64,000 bases of DNA from Perlabentimonas gracilis (lineage in GTDB: Bacteria; Bacteroidota; Bacteroidia; Bacteroidales; Tenuifilaceae): assembly GCF_011174675.1 (NCBI RefSeq), contig NZ_JAANIG010000005.1:94345-158344 (forward strand), in the 5' to 3' direction. The notes beneath the pieces were generated by a model that was given only the letters and a program-made list of their open reading frames with translations, was not told the origin of the DNA and ran no database searches. Positions within the stretch are counted from its first letter, which is position 1. Each line of letters starts with the position of its first letter. Positions 36,647 to 45,430 of the stretch are shown here, piece by piece. The translations under genes and the position numbers were made by a program.

Positions 36647-37570
36647 ATGAAGAAGTATTTCAAATCAGTGCAGGTACTTGCCCTGCTAGTGGCATTTACT
36701 ATGCCTCTTGGACTTTTTGCATCGGATATCACCCTAAGGCTGAATTTTGACAAAGGGGCTGATGTTAAGTACAGCTCTGTAACAAAGCAAGTGATAACCC
36801 AAACCGTAAGCGGTATGCAGCAGGTGATTAATCAGGATCAGACCTTTGAGTTTACCGTAAGCCCCAAGGGTAAGGAGGCTAACGGTAATTTTAAAGCAGC
36901 CATTACCTTCAACCGCATTGCTGTTGATATGAAGATGCAGGGAATGGAGATGTCCTTCGATTCTGACGATGACTCGGGCAGTGCTGCGGCAAATCCTCAG
37001 TTCCTCGTTTTTAAAGCCATGGTGGGTAAAAGTGTTATGGCATTAGTATCGCCCATGGGCGAGGTGTTAGAGGTTAATGGCGTTGACGAAATGCGGAGTC
37101 AAATGATTAACGAGGTGGGTGGTGGTGCTCAGGCCGAGCAAACCATTGGTGCTGCCATAAATGACGAGGCTATTAAGCAGATGTTTGCTGGCGCTTTTGT
37201 TGCTTTTCCCGAAAAAGCAATTAGAACTAGCAGCAGCTGGACCGAGAATAAATCAATAGAGAATCAGTTCACGCTTAATACTATCAACAACTACACAGTT
37301 CTCTCGCTTAGCAACAATGAGGTTAAGCTAACCCTTTCGGCTACCATGTCTACCGTTCCTGGCAATAAAAGCAACATGATGGGAATGGAAGTTACTTATA
37401 ACCTATTTGGAACCACATCGGGTACAATAACGCTTAATCCCAAAACCGGAATGATTAGCGAATCGGTAATGGATCAAAATATCAACGGCAGTATTGCCGG
37501 TGATATGATGGGCCAAAAGCTCGATATTCCTATGGCTATTACCTCAAAAACAACCGTAAAGCAGTTGTAG
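36647..37570 (+). CDS. DUF6263-family exported protein
   Basis: This 307-residue exported protein has a signal peptide (MKKYFKSVQVLALLVAFTMPLGLFA). Its beta-rich mature part contains LRLNFDKGADVKYSSVTKQ, VSPMGEVLEVNGVDEM and a C-terminal GTTSGTITLNPKTGMISES stretch. These match the DUF6263 pattern found in many Bacteroidota. Function unknown. It ends the six-gene run, and a strong terminator follows 22 bases after the stop codon. Confidence 0.85.
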   Translation: MKKYFKSVQVLALLVAFTMPLGLFASDITLRLNFDKGADVKYSSVTKQVITQTVSGMQQVINQDQTFEFTVSPKGKEANGNFKAAITFNRIAVDMKMQGMEMSFDSDDDSGSAAANPQFLVFKAMVGKSVMALVSPMGEVLEVNGVDEMRSQMINEVGGGAQAEQTIGAAINDEAIKQMFAGAFVAFPEKAIRTSSSWTENKSIENQFTLNTINNYTVLSLSNNEVKLTLSATMSTVPGNKSNMMGMEVTYNLFGTTSGTITLNPKTGMISESVMDQNINGSIAGDMMGQKLDIPMAITSKTTVKQL

Positions 37571-37592
37571 TATTAAAATTTATCGATTTTTT

Positions 37593-37625
37593 AAGGGGGA
37601 TTTGCCGAGGCAAGTTCCCCTTTTT
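37593..37625 (+). terminator. Terminator closing the TPR-DUF6263 operon
   Basis: AAGGGG (37593-37598) and CCCCTT (37617-37622) form the base of a long stem that continues through TTGCC and GGCAA with G-T pairs, followed by Ts. It lies between the converging DUF6263 and PagL-like genes. Confidence 0.88.
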
Positions 37626-37627
37626 CG

Positions 37628-38746
37628 TTAGGGAAATACTTTTACTGCCAATCCCAGCTCAATGTAATCGGCAAGGTTCCAGTGTGTTTTCAGCGCTAGA
37701 TGTGCCCACAGCCTAGGAGTTAGTTGGTAGCGTAACCCAACCCGTTGGTAAACCCACTGGTTTCTGATATCTCTGCTGAGGTTATGGTAGTATCCTCCAA
37801 AATGTAGGATAAGCGATAGCCGGTCGAGAATGATTTCGGCATTTGCTGCCACGCCTAGCTTGGCTAGCTCCCAGTCCGATTTGTATGCAACATTATTTCT
37901 TTCTAGAATGGCTCCGTGCGATTGGTCGCACATATAATCAAGTGAAGCACCGACTCTAAAAAGCGAAGACCATAATGGGTAGCTATATTCAATTGAACCT
38001 GAAGCAACATTGTACTTTGGGCCACCATAATCCAGAGCTTCTTTGTAAAAACCAGAAAATGTTAGTAATAACCTATTTTTAATGTCATCTTGTTGAGGTA
38101 GCCCATTATGTTCCATTTTGCTAATAATACCGCCATACCGTACTCCAACCGACATAAGCATGTAGTTTAATCCATAGTTAGGCTTTTTAACACTACCATT
38201 GGAGAAGTGAACCAAATGACCCCCTCCATAGAACCCTAGATTTGGACTTGCCTGATAGTTTACCCTTAGGCCCAAATCCACATAAACATTAATATGGGTA
38301 GATATGGCCGTGTTGAGGCTGTTGTGTAGGGGATGGTATATTTTAGGCATAAACCCAATGCCTGCTCCAGCATAGAAATCGGATGAGAATCGTTTGGTTT
38401 GCCTTACTACAGGAACGGCAATGAATGGCGATAATACATGCGAATTTCCCAGTGTATTGCTATGGCCTAAGTCCATTAACATATACGAAACGCCAACCGC
38501 TGGAAAGCGATATACGCTTTGCCATAGTTTGTCCCCACTGGTGTTCTGTATTAATGATACTCTTATTGCTTGTGCAGGTGATTGCTTAAGAGCGGCCATT
38601 TCGGGGTGATGATACTGTAGATAACCCCAGTAAAAGTCGAATGATAAGGCCTGATTGTTGAATGGTTCTGTGGGCTCAGGAATAATTGCCCAACCTCGGA
38701 AACTCAATATTAGTATGGTTAATATGATGGCGTAAAGACGTTGCAT
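37628..38746 (-). CDS. Acyloxyacyl hydrolase / PagL-like lipid A deacylase family protein
   Basis: This 372-residue exported protein has a signal peptide and a predicted outer-membrane beta-barrel. The segment GGHLVHFSNGSVKKPNYGLN (residues about 175-194) matches the PagL-type active-site region, where a His-Ser pair cuts an acyl chain from lipid A. The Bacteroidota versions are longer than Pseudomonas PagL (about 150-170 residues) and their substrate is unproven. Outward-alternating aromatics and a final KVFP support a barrel. It is the only gene between the DUF6263 operon and the inverted-repeat element and has no close operon partner. Confidence 0.82.
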   Translation of the reverse strand: MQRLYAIILTILILSFRGWAIIPEPTEPFNNQALSFDFYWGYLQYHHPEMAALKQSPAQAIRVSLIQNTSGDKLWQSVYRFPAVGVSYMLMDLGHSNTLGNSHVLSPFIAVPVVRQTKRFSSDFYAGAGIGFMPKIYHPLHNSLNTAISTHINVYVDLGLRVNYQASPNLGFYGGGHLVHFSNGSVKKPNYGLNYMLMSVGVRYGGIISKMEHNGLPQQDDIKNRLLLTFSGFYKEALDYGGPKYNVASGSIEYSYPLWSSLFRVGASLDYMCDQSHGAILERNNVAYKSDWELAKLGVAANAEIILDRLSLILHFGGYYHNLSRDIRNQWVYQRVGLRYQLTPRLWAHLALKTHWNLADYIELGLAVKVFP

Positions 38747-38794
38747 TGCAATTATTGCTTGTTGAGCTAAGGTAAACTTTTCTTCAATAAAAAA

Positions 38795-39117
38795 GGTTCT
38801 ACCACGACTTTAATGGGTCGCTCATATACATTAAAATATTGTGTGTTTCAATATAAAGCAAAACCTTAGCAGTTCAATATTATCGGTGCGCTGCACCTGC
38901 TTTTTTCATTACAAGAGTTTCTTTTTACAAATATCATCGGTACTACGCACCTATACATTTTTGAACCATTTAAACATTAGCTGCAGAGCACCTGCCTGAT
39001 GGCAGTCAGGGCGTAAATACTTGTAAAAAAGTTAAACAAATCCAACGGAGTAAGGTGCAGCGCACCGATAATATTATAACTACGTTAAGAATCTTCCATT
39101 AAAGTCGTGGTAGAACC
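38795..39117. mobile_element. 323-bp non-coding element with nested perfect inverted repeats (MITE-like)
   Basis: The ends are a perfect 22-bp inverted repeat: GGTTCTACCACGACTTTAAT plus GG (38795-38816) and its complement (39096-39117). Inside lies a second perfect 23-bp inverted pair (38876-38898 and 39053-39075) whose core GGTGCGCTGCACC is itself a small palindrome. There is no open frame of note. ATAAAAAA flanks both ends (38787-38794 and 39118-39125) and could be a target duplication, but the right copy is part of the adjacent terminator's A-run. The arrangement resembles a non-autonomous transposable element or a REP/BIME unit. No transposase is in the window. Confidence 0.8.
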
Positions 39118-39118
39118 A

Positions 39119-39151
39119 TAAAAAAAGCAGTCGAAGTATATGACTGCTTTT
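39119..39151 (-). terminator. Terminator closing the leftward sus operon
   Basis: A perfect 10-bp stem (39123-39132 with 39142-39151) is followed, reading leftward, by a run of Ts. It lies 25 bases beyond the stop codon of the last GH13 gene and abuts the inverted-repeat element. Confidence 0.9.
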
Positions 39152-39175
39152 ATAGAGGGTATTTTATCTTTTTGA

Positions 39176-41995
39176 TTATTGAATAAGCACTCGTTTTGCT
39201 ACCCTATTACTCGATGTATTTACAACAACAAAGTAAATTCCACTTCGGATACCGTTTGGCCTATTCCATACCAGCGTGTTTTCACCTTGCAAAATGTTTC
39301 CTTGGTGAATTGTGGATAGTAGCCTGCCACTTATGTCGTAGAGTTTTATATCAACCTTTTCTGGCTTCTCAGAGTAAATGGACACATTCAGCTGGCTACT
39401 GGCTGGATTTGGCCATAGGTTTATGTCCATGGGTTTACCTATATTCTCAATAATGGGAGCATCCACAATGTAGTCTCCTCTGTTTATAGGTGATGTAGTG
39501 TAAATCCGATACTCGCTGGGCGCCATACTGAATGTTTGGCTTATATTGGTTATATCAACTTCGGTTTGGGTATAGTACTCGTGCCACTGGCCTGTATTGG
39601 GAAACGATACCGAAATATCCCTTCGCGTAACATCAAAGTTACCCACTATAACCACATTCATATCCTCATGCATAAGCGTAATTCTTTTGCCGGCGCCTGC
39701 TAACGAAACCGAGAAGTTATCGGTTGTAAATGCTGGGTAATCCTTACGCAGGGCAATAAGTTCGGCCCAAGTGCTGTATAAACTTCGTCTTCCTCCATCT
39801 TCAAAATATTCCCATCGAATGGGCTTTCTTCCGGTTCTGCCGTTCTGATCAATGGGAACCTCATAGCCTAGCTCACCGAACTGCCATATCATTTTTGGCC
39901 CGGGGATAGTGAAAAAGAAAACCCCAGCTAGCTTTTGTCGTGTAATTCCTACCCCCAATGTTTTAACATCATGGTACTGATTGCTGCTATTACCATAGGT
40001 AAGATTTTTGTACATCATCCTCTCCTCATCGTGGCTCTCCATATAGCCCACCAGATGTGGATAGTTGTAGCCCCTTTGCTTGTATGATACTTGATTGAAG
40101 TTGGATGTTGATAACCAACCCATACTGGCCTCAGAGTAGGCGTGGTTCATATTGCCCCAAATAAGCATTCCTTTGCCCTCAGAGGCTTTATACTCAGCTA
40201 GCTCACGTTCCTCAGTGTTGTCAGTAAAATGCTCAAGGATTACGTATGCGTTTGGATTTACTTCCCAGATGTAGTCGGCATAGCTTTTCAGTATGCCAAT
40301 GCGTTGCTCGTCGTAGTCGGAGCCTTGGTTGCCTGTTTGGTCATTGGTAAATCCTTTGGTAAAATCGAATCGGAATCCATCTACCTTAAATTCGGTTAGC
40401 CAGAATTCGTTTACCCTATTCACAAAATCGATGGTGTAGGGGCTCTGGTGATCAAAATCGTATCCCCAGCACCAGGGCTCATGTGGACAAGTTTGGTTAT
40501 ACCATGGGTTATCGGCAGTTGGCTTTACGCCATCGAAATACATTTGAACCAATGGCGACTGGCTAAAGGAGTGGTTAAGCACCATATCAATAATAACCGC
40601 CATGCCGCGCTTATGGCACTCGTCGATAAACTTTTTGTAGTTGTTTTTAGTGCCGTAGGCCTTGTCGGTGGCAAAGTAAAAGCTTGGGTTGTATCCCCAG
40701 CTGTCGTTACCTTCAAACTCGTTGATGGGCATTAGCTCAATGGCGTTTACGCCAAGGGTTTCGAGGTAATCGAGCTTGTCGAGAACAGTTATGATGTAAT
40801 CGTCATCAACAAAATCGCGGATATGTAGCTCGTAAATAATCAGTTCACCCTTGGGTGGAGCAACAAAATCGGTTACTTCCCACTGGTACTCTTCGGGTGC
40901 AATTTGAAGAACCGAAGCAATTCCCGTGGTTTTTCCCTCGGGATAGCTAATTAGGTTGGGATAGGTTTTGTTGCTAATATACTTGTCCCAATGATCGCTC
41001 ACCTTCTCGGTGTAAGGATCAGCTAGCTTAATCTCCCCATCTATCCAGTACTGATAGATATACTCCTTTGCAGGCTCTAAGCCTGTTATAGTTAACCAGT
41101 GGTGCTTACCGTCGGGGGTGCGGTTCATTAAGTAAGTTTCGTCGAGTAGCCAATCGCTAAAATCGCCAATGGCGAAAACAAACTCCTTTTTGGCCGGGGG
41201 ATCGTGTAGCACAAGGGTTACCTCATCGTTTCCGGTTATGTTAATGCCAGGTATAACTCCCTCCGGTAGGCTGGCTACGGGCACATCGCCACCAAGTACA
41301 TAGAAGTAGCTTGAATCGGCTACTTCTTCAGTTCCGTCGGTGGCTACAGCCTTTACCCATTGCAACCCGTGGTTGCTAATGGTGTGGGTATATTCAATTT
41401 GGTTGGTAGATGAGGTGGATACCTCGTTACCATCAATAAAGAGTGAAATACTTGTTGAGTTATTTGCCTGAACATCAACAGTAACATTGCTCCCAAATGC
41501 ATAGAAAGGTTTTTCCTTATCGGGGGATTTTATCTTTACCGATAAACCCTCTTCCACAACATCTAAATAGATATCGGAACCCCCAGTAGCCCTGCCCGTT
41601 TTAGTACCATCTGTATTTCTAAAAACAAAAGCGAGTTTTTCAATAGTTTCATTTTCAGGAACACCATAGAATTCCCTTATGTTGGGGCTTAAGCTAAGAG
41701 TGTAAATGTTTTCGCTAGTTTTGGTTAACTTTGCCTTTTCCAAGTTGACGTTCCATGCGGCAATGACATATCTCCAGTCTGATAGATCAGTGCTTTTATT
41801 GGTGATAACGCCGGTATGAGCGTAAACATCGTCACCTGAATAGTCCTTTAGCCCACCGTTTCCTTGATCGGCATGGAAAGTAATAATCACAGCATCCGAA
41901 GACGTTGGAAGGGCAGGTTCTGAAGTTATTTGACTGAAACCTAGCAACGTTAGTGAGGTAAATAGTAGAGATGTAATGTGTCTTTTCATACGCAT
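39176..41995 (-). CDS. Secreted GH13 amylase with type IX secretion sorting domain
   Basis: This 939-residue secreted alpha-glucanase has a signal peptide, beta-sandwich N-terminal modules (about 25-380) with VTDFVAPPKGELIIYELHIRDF leading into the barrel, a GH13 catalytic domain (about 385-790) and a C-terminal sorting domain (about 855-939). Catalytic residues are D544 (FRFDFT), E588 (VILEHF) and D656 (MESHDEE). The tail (LWPNPASSQLNV, YDISGRLL, GIYFVVV, KRVLIQ) is the standard type A T9SS signal, so the enzyme is secreted or attached to the cell surface. It is the last gene of the sus operon, 4 bases after the preceding GH13 gene, and is suited to the first cuts in starch outside the cell. 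ATG 41989 is an alternative start. Confidence 0.95.
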   Translation of the reverse strand: MRMKRHITSLLFTSLTLLGFSQITSEPALPTSSDAVIITFHADQGNGGLKDYSGDDVYAHTGVITNKSTDLSDWRYVIAAWNVNLEKAKLTKTSENIYTLSLSPNIREFYGVPENETIEKLAFVFRNTDGTKTGRATGGSDIYLDVVEEGLSVKIKSPDKEKPFYAFGSNVTVDVQANNSTSISLFIDGNEVSTSSTNQIEYTHTISNHGLQWVKAVATDGTEEVADSSYFYVLGGDVPVASLPEGVIPGINITGNDEVTLVLHDPPAKKEFVFAIGDFSDWLLDETYLMNRTPDGKHHWLTITGLEPAKEYIYQYWIDGEIKLADPYTEKVSDHWDKYISNKTYPNLISYPEGKTTGIASVLQIAPEEYQWEVTDFVAPPKGELIIYELHIRDFVDDDYIITVLDKLDYLETLGVNAIELMPINEFEGNDSWGYNPSFYFATDKAYGTKNNYKKFIDECHKRGMAVIIDMVLNHSFSQSPLVQMYFDGVKPTADNPWYNQTCPHEPWCWGYDFDHQSPYTIDFVNRVNEFWLTEFKVDGFRFDFTKGFTNDQTGNQGSDYDEQRIGILKSYADYIWEVNPNAYVILEHFTDNTEERELAEYKASEGKGMLIWGNMNHAYSEASMGWLSTSNFNQVSYKQRGYNYPHLVGYMESHDEERMMYKNLTYGNSSNQYHDVKTLGVGITRQKLAGVFFFTIPGPKMIWQFGELGYEVPIDQNGRTGRKPIRWEYFEDGGRRSLYSTWAELIALRKDYPAFTTDNFSVSLAGAGKRITLMHEDMNVVIVGNFDVTRRDISVSFPNTGQWHEYYTQTEVDITNISQTFSMAPSEYRIYTTSPINRGDYIVDAPIIENIGKPMDINLWPNPASSQLNVSIYSEKPEKVDIKLYDISGRLLSTIHQGNILQGENTLVWNRPNGIRSGIYFVVVNTSSNRVAKRVLIQ

Positions 41996-41999
41996 TAAT

Positions 42000-43850
42000 T
42001 TATTGTATGATACTCGTTGGTATAAGAAGCATCGCAGTTAAGGGGTCAAGGGTAATAGCACTACCTTTTACAGTTTCTCCTGTAATAAGATTAAGGAATC
42101 CCGAGTTCTTGTCAATTGGAAAATCAACAGGATATGTTTCTAGATTGAAAAGCACGTATAGGGTATCTGTTTCATTAAATCTTTTATAAGCAAGTGTTTT
42201 GCCATTGGCTATTATGAATTCAATATCTCCGTTAGATAAAACTTGATTGTTTTTTCTGATTTCGATTAACTTCTTGTAGTAGCCAAACATCTCGTTATTA
42301 AATTTTACCTCATCAACTGCCTTGTCGTGGGGTGTAACACCATACCTTGTTTCTGGTTCAAATGAAAAATCTGACCACCAGAGTGGCTTTCGACAATCGG
42401 GGTCATCGGCTCCCCACATTCCCATTTCCTCACCGTTCCAAATATGTGGTGCCCCAGGAATAGTGAATTGGTGAAGTAGGTATAGCATTACTCTTTGGTA
42501 AGTGTCACTATCGGGTTTTCCTGCTATGTAGTGTGGATTATCGTTCAATTTCACACCGTATTTATATTTACTTGGGTTGGCAAAGCATGTTAGTAAGCGA
42601 GGAGAATCATGTGTTGTAGCTGTGTTCATCATCGCATTTCGGAACTCTCTACCAACCCTTCCCCATTGAAAATTGAGGCTATCAACAAGTTGTTGGGCGT
42701 CAATCTCAAAATCGGATTTGGAAAAGAAATATTTTGCTGGTCTATAGGCTTGGTAGAACATCACGGCATCAAACACATCGCCCTTAAGGTATGGAGTAGG
42801 ATCCATTAATGTGTTAGGCCAATTCTCCCACCATATCTCCCCAACAAGGTACGCTTCAGGTTTAATATGCTTTACAAGTTGTCGGTATTCTCTCCAAAAG
42901 CCCAGAGGGATATGATCTGCTACATCTAAGCGGAAACCATCAATACCCTTTGAAGCATCACCATTGGGAGCTAACCAGCGTTTTGTTACCTCAAATATAT
43001 GGTCTTTAATTTCTGGATGAAGATTTCCTTCAAAGTAACTACCATGCCTCATATTCCCCACAACATCAATTTTCTTAAACTCAGGTAGACTTTTTATATT
43101 GAGCCATCCCTTATAATCAAATTCGTTATTCTGTGTTTCGGGATTGTTGAAAGATATAATCTCGTACCAATCCATATTTTTTGAGTTGGTTTGGTTATTT
43201 ACAAGATCTTTCCATGCCCAGAATTCAACCCCAGTGTGATTCCATGAGTAATCGAGAACAACCCTAATGCCTCTATTTCGCAGTTCCTCAACCAGCTTAA
43301 GAAACATCCGGTCGGCAGCTGTCCATTTCCATGTGTTGGGGTTGTTTGGATCCTCAGATCGTATAATTTTCATATCTCCTTCTGGGTCTGGACCAAAATT
43401 CACATCAATGTGGTGGTAGTTTCTTGCGTCGTATTTATGTAGCGAAGGGGCATCGTTGAGAGGATTAAAATATATAGCTGTAATGCCAAGATCTGAGAGG
43501 TAGTCTAGATTGTCAAATATGCCTTGGAGATCCCCTCCGTATCTTCTGAGCTGAAGACGAGCATAGAAATCCATTCCAAGATCTTTTGCCCAATCATCTT
43601 CCTTATACCAGTTTTGCTCCCAGGGCGTAATATGCCAATTTGAGGGAATATCAAAAAAATCCGATTCGGCAAATATAGTTTCTGGGGTTGGGTCGTTAGA
43701 AGGGTCTCCATTTCTAAATCTCTCAACAAAAATTTGATACCAAACAACATCTTGAGCCCATTCTGGAGGCAAGCTATGGGCTATATTATCAGTAGAGCTA
43801 GTACATGAGGCTAGATAGACAAGACTTGCAAGGAGTATTATTTTTCTCAT
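42000..43850 (-). CDS. GH13 alpha-amylase-family lipoprotein (neopullulanase-like)
   Basis: This 616-residue alpha-glucanase has a lipobox (VYLASC, Cys16). The catalytic triad is D309 (FRLDVAD), E338 (LVGEIWW) and D415 (TTHDSPR). The start of the catalytic barrel (VVWYQIFVERFRNGDPSND) and the GDLQGIFDNLDYLSDLG stretch are of the neopullulanase/cyclomaltodextrinase-like GH13 group. The frame is open 37 codons upstream, into the SusE/F gene end, but the ATG at 43850 starts the lipoprotein signal. No acidic cluster follows Cys16 (CTSSTDN), so surface export is not predicted by that rule. It is separated from the SusE/F gene by a hairpin. Confidence 0.93.
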   Translation of the reverse strand: MRKIILLASLVYLASCTSSTDNIAHSLPPEWAQDVVWYQIFVERFRNGDPSNDPTPETIFAESDFFDIPSNWHITPWEQNWYKEDDWAKDLGMDFYARLQLRRYGGDLQGIFDNLDYLSDLGITAIYFNPLNDAPSLHKYDARNYHHIDVNFGPDPEGDMKIIRSEDPNNPNTWKWTAADRMFLKLVEELRNRGIRVVLDYSWNHTGVEFWAWKDLVNNQTNSKNMDWYEIISFNNPETQNNEFDYKGWLNIKSLPEFKKIDVVGNMRHGSYFEGNLHPEIKDHIFEVTKRWLAPNGDASKGIDGFRLDVADHIPLGFWREYRQLVKHIKPEAYLVGEIWWENWPNTLMDPTPYLKGDVFDAVMFYQAYRPAKYFFSKSDFEIDAQQLVDSLNFQWGRVGREFRNAMMNTATTHDSPRLLTCFANPSKYKYGVKLNDNPHYIAGKPDSDTYQRVMLYLLHQFTIPGAPHIWNGEEMGMWGADDPDCRKPLWWSDFSFEPETRYGVTPHDKAVDEVKFNNEMFGYYKKLIEIRKNNQVLSNGDIEFIIANGKTLAYKRFNETDTLYVLFNLETYPVDFPIDKNSGFLNLITGETVKGSAITLDPLTAMLLIPTSIIQ

Positions 43851-43866
43851 CCTTTTTATTTTAGTG

Positions 43867-43901
43867 AAAAGGTTGCCCTGCGCTTGACAAGGCAACCTTT
43901 T
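43867..43901 (-). terminator. Intercistronic hairpin between SusE/F and GH13 genes
   Basis: A perfect 11-bp stem (43867-43877 with 43891-43901) sits in the 76-bp gap of the operon, with only a short T tract. It may cause partial termination or protect the 5' mRNA, giving more SusC/D/E than amylase. Confidence 0.65.
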
Positions 43902-43926
43902 AAGATTATAAATTAGAAGCGAAGGG

Positions 43927-45420
43927 TTAATACATCGTAATCCACTTCTCCTCAACGTCAATTGTTATGGTGTACGTACCTGCTGGTCCTTTGAACCAAA
44001 GATTTTCATCGCCGTCCTCACGGTCGGGTTGAAAAGCATTCTCCAAATACTGTTCAGGTACCGAGGTGAAGAATGGGAAGTTGTAACCATCACCCCAATC
44101 TTGCTGCTTAAGGAAGCGGAAGCGATCTACCTCAAATTCTGTAGTTACTCTATATCTGTTTGGAGCAATATTTATCATAGCTAGAGCATTGGCTGCATCC
44201 CATCCTACTTCAGTAACTGCAGCTCCAACCAAATAAATATGGGTTCCATCATCGGAGTATGGTAGGTCGAGTTCAACGGTTTTTTTCTCAACATCCACTG
44301 TTATCACATAGGTGCCAGGAGTTCCCTTGAACCAGAGGTTCTCGTCTCCATCCTCACGGTCAGGTTGAAGGGCATTCTCTAGCATACTGTTAACATAACC
44401 GGTGAAATATGGGAAGTTGTAACCATCACCCCAATCTTGTTGTTTAAGGAATCTGAATCGATCGTTTTCAAGTTCAACAGTAGCCCTATATACATAAGGT
44501 GCGATATTAACCAACTCTTGTGCATTAGCAGCATCCCATCCCACTGCGGGTACAGCAGCACCTACAATATATATGCGAGTTCCATCATCAACTGTGCCGT
44601 CATCAGAAGCAGGAGTCATTGTGATAGTTTTTGCACCAAGGTCAACTGTGATAATATAACTTCCAAGTTCTCCTTTAAACCAAAGATTATCATCTCCATC
44701 CTCACGATCCGGTTGACGAGCATTCTCAAAGTACTCTTCAGGCACTGAAGTGAAGTAGGGGAAATTGTATGATATAGGATTCCAATCTTTTTGACCAAAG
44801 AAACGGAAACGCTCATTTGTGAAGGTTGTTGTTGTACGGTAAGTGTCGGGAGCAATATTTACCATCTCAACTGCTTCGTCAGGATTCCAACCAGCAGGAA
44901 CCGCAGCGCCAATCATATATATCCGTGTTCCGTCATCGGTTGTGCCATCTGCAGCAATCTTGTATGGTATGACTTTGATCGTTAGGCTTTCCGATGCCAA
45001 GGTTAAACTAGTGGAATTAACTAGTGCAACAACTTTTATGAATGCGTCAGCTTCTTCAAGAGGTTCGAATCCAAGAGCAAGTAAAGCTCTATTAAGGTTG
45101 ACAACAGTTGTCGAAAATATCCCGTCTTGCTTGTTGAAAGAGGCATCGATTGTACTAGCCTCAGTGAAAGTTGACTCGCCAGACACCTCTAGTTTATATT
45201 CAGTTGCAACAGTAGTTGAGAATTGAGCTAGACTAATCTCAAAGACAATGTTATCACTAGCATTAGCAGCCAGCAGTTCAAATTGGGTGTTAGCGGCTGG
45301 ACTTGTTATAGCTGGTGGTGTTGATTCCTCGAGGTCGAGAATATTTTTCAGGTCGTGCTCACATGCCGAAAGCATGAAGAGACCTACAAGTGCTAATATT
45401 ATAAACTTATACTTTTTCAT
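43927..45420 (-). CDS. SusE/SusF-like outer-membrane starch-binding lipoprotein with three tandem C-terminal repeats
   Basis: This 497-residue lipoprotein (Cys20 in LSACEHDLK) binds starch at the cell surface beside SusCD. The N-terminal SusE domain (about 30-155) is followed by three near-identical binding modules at residues 162-268, 278-385 and 390-497. Each begins DDGT(R/H)IY, carries WD or NPDE then NIAP, and ends with QPDREDGD(D/E)NLWFKG and a TIT-type strand. Classical SusE has two such modules and SusF three, so this protein has the SusE head and the SusF number. Acidic residues after Cys20 fit surface export. It follows susD by 10 bases. Confidence 0.95.
   Translation of the reverse strand: MKKYKFIILALVGLFMLSACEHDLKNILDLEESTPPAITSPAANTQFELLAANASDNIVFEISLAQFSTTVATEYKLEVSGESTFTEASTIDASFNKQDGIFSTTVVNLNRALLALGFEPLEEADAFIKVVALVNSTSLTLASESLTIKVIPYKIAADGTTDDGTRIYMIGAAVPAGWNPDEAVEMVNIAPDTYRTTTTFTNERFRFFGQKDWNPISYNFPYFTSVPEEYFENARQPDREDGDDNLWFKGELGSYIITVDLGAKTITMTPASDDGTVDDGTRIYIVGAAVPAVGWDAANAQELVNIAPYVYRATVELENDRFRFLKQQDWGDGYNFPYFTGYVNSMLENALQPDREDGDENLWFKGTPGTYVITVDVEKKTVELDLPYSDDGTHIYLVGAAVTEVGWDAANALAMINIAPNRYRVTTEFEVDRFRFLKQQDWGDGYNFPFFTSVPEQYLENAFQPDREDGDENLWFKGPAGTYTITIDVEEKWITMY
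43930..44937 (-). repeat. Three tandem in-gene repeats of about 320 bp
   Basis: Units occupy about 44937-44617, 44589-44266 and 44253-43930 within the SusE/F gene. Shared DNA blocks such as the one encoding QPDREDGD recur in each. Units two and three are the most alike, including the same QQDWGDGYNFP coding stretch. Confidence 0.9.
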
Positions 45421-45430
45421 GTTCGTTCAA

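Noticed and set aside
38787..39125. ATAAAAAA as a firm target-site duplication of the inverted-repeat element
   Set aside because: The right copy is also the poly-A/T tract of the adjacent terminator, so the match may be chance in A-rich DNA. It is mentioned only as a possibility.
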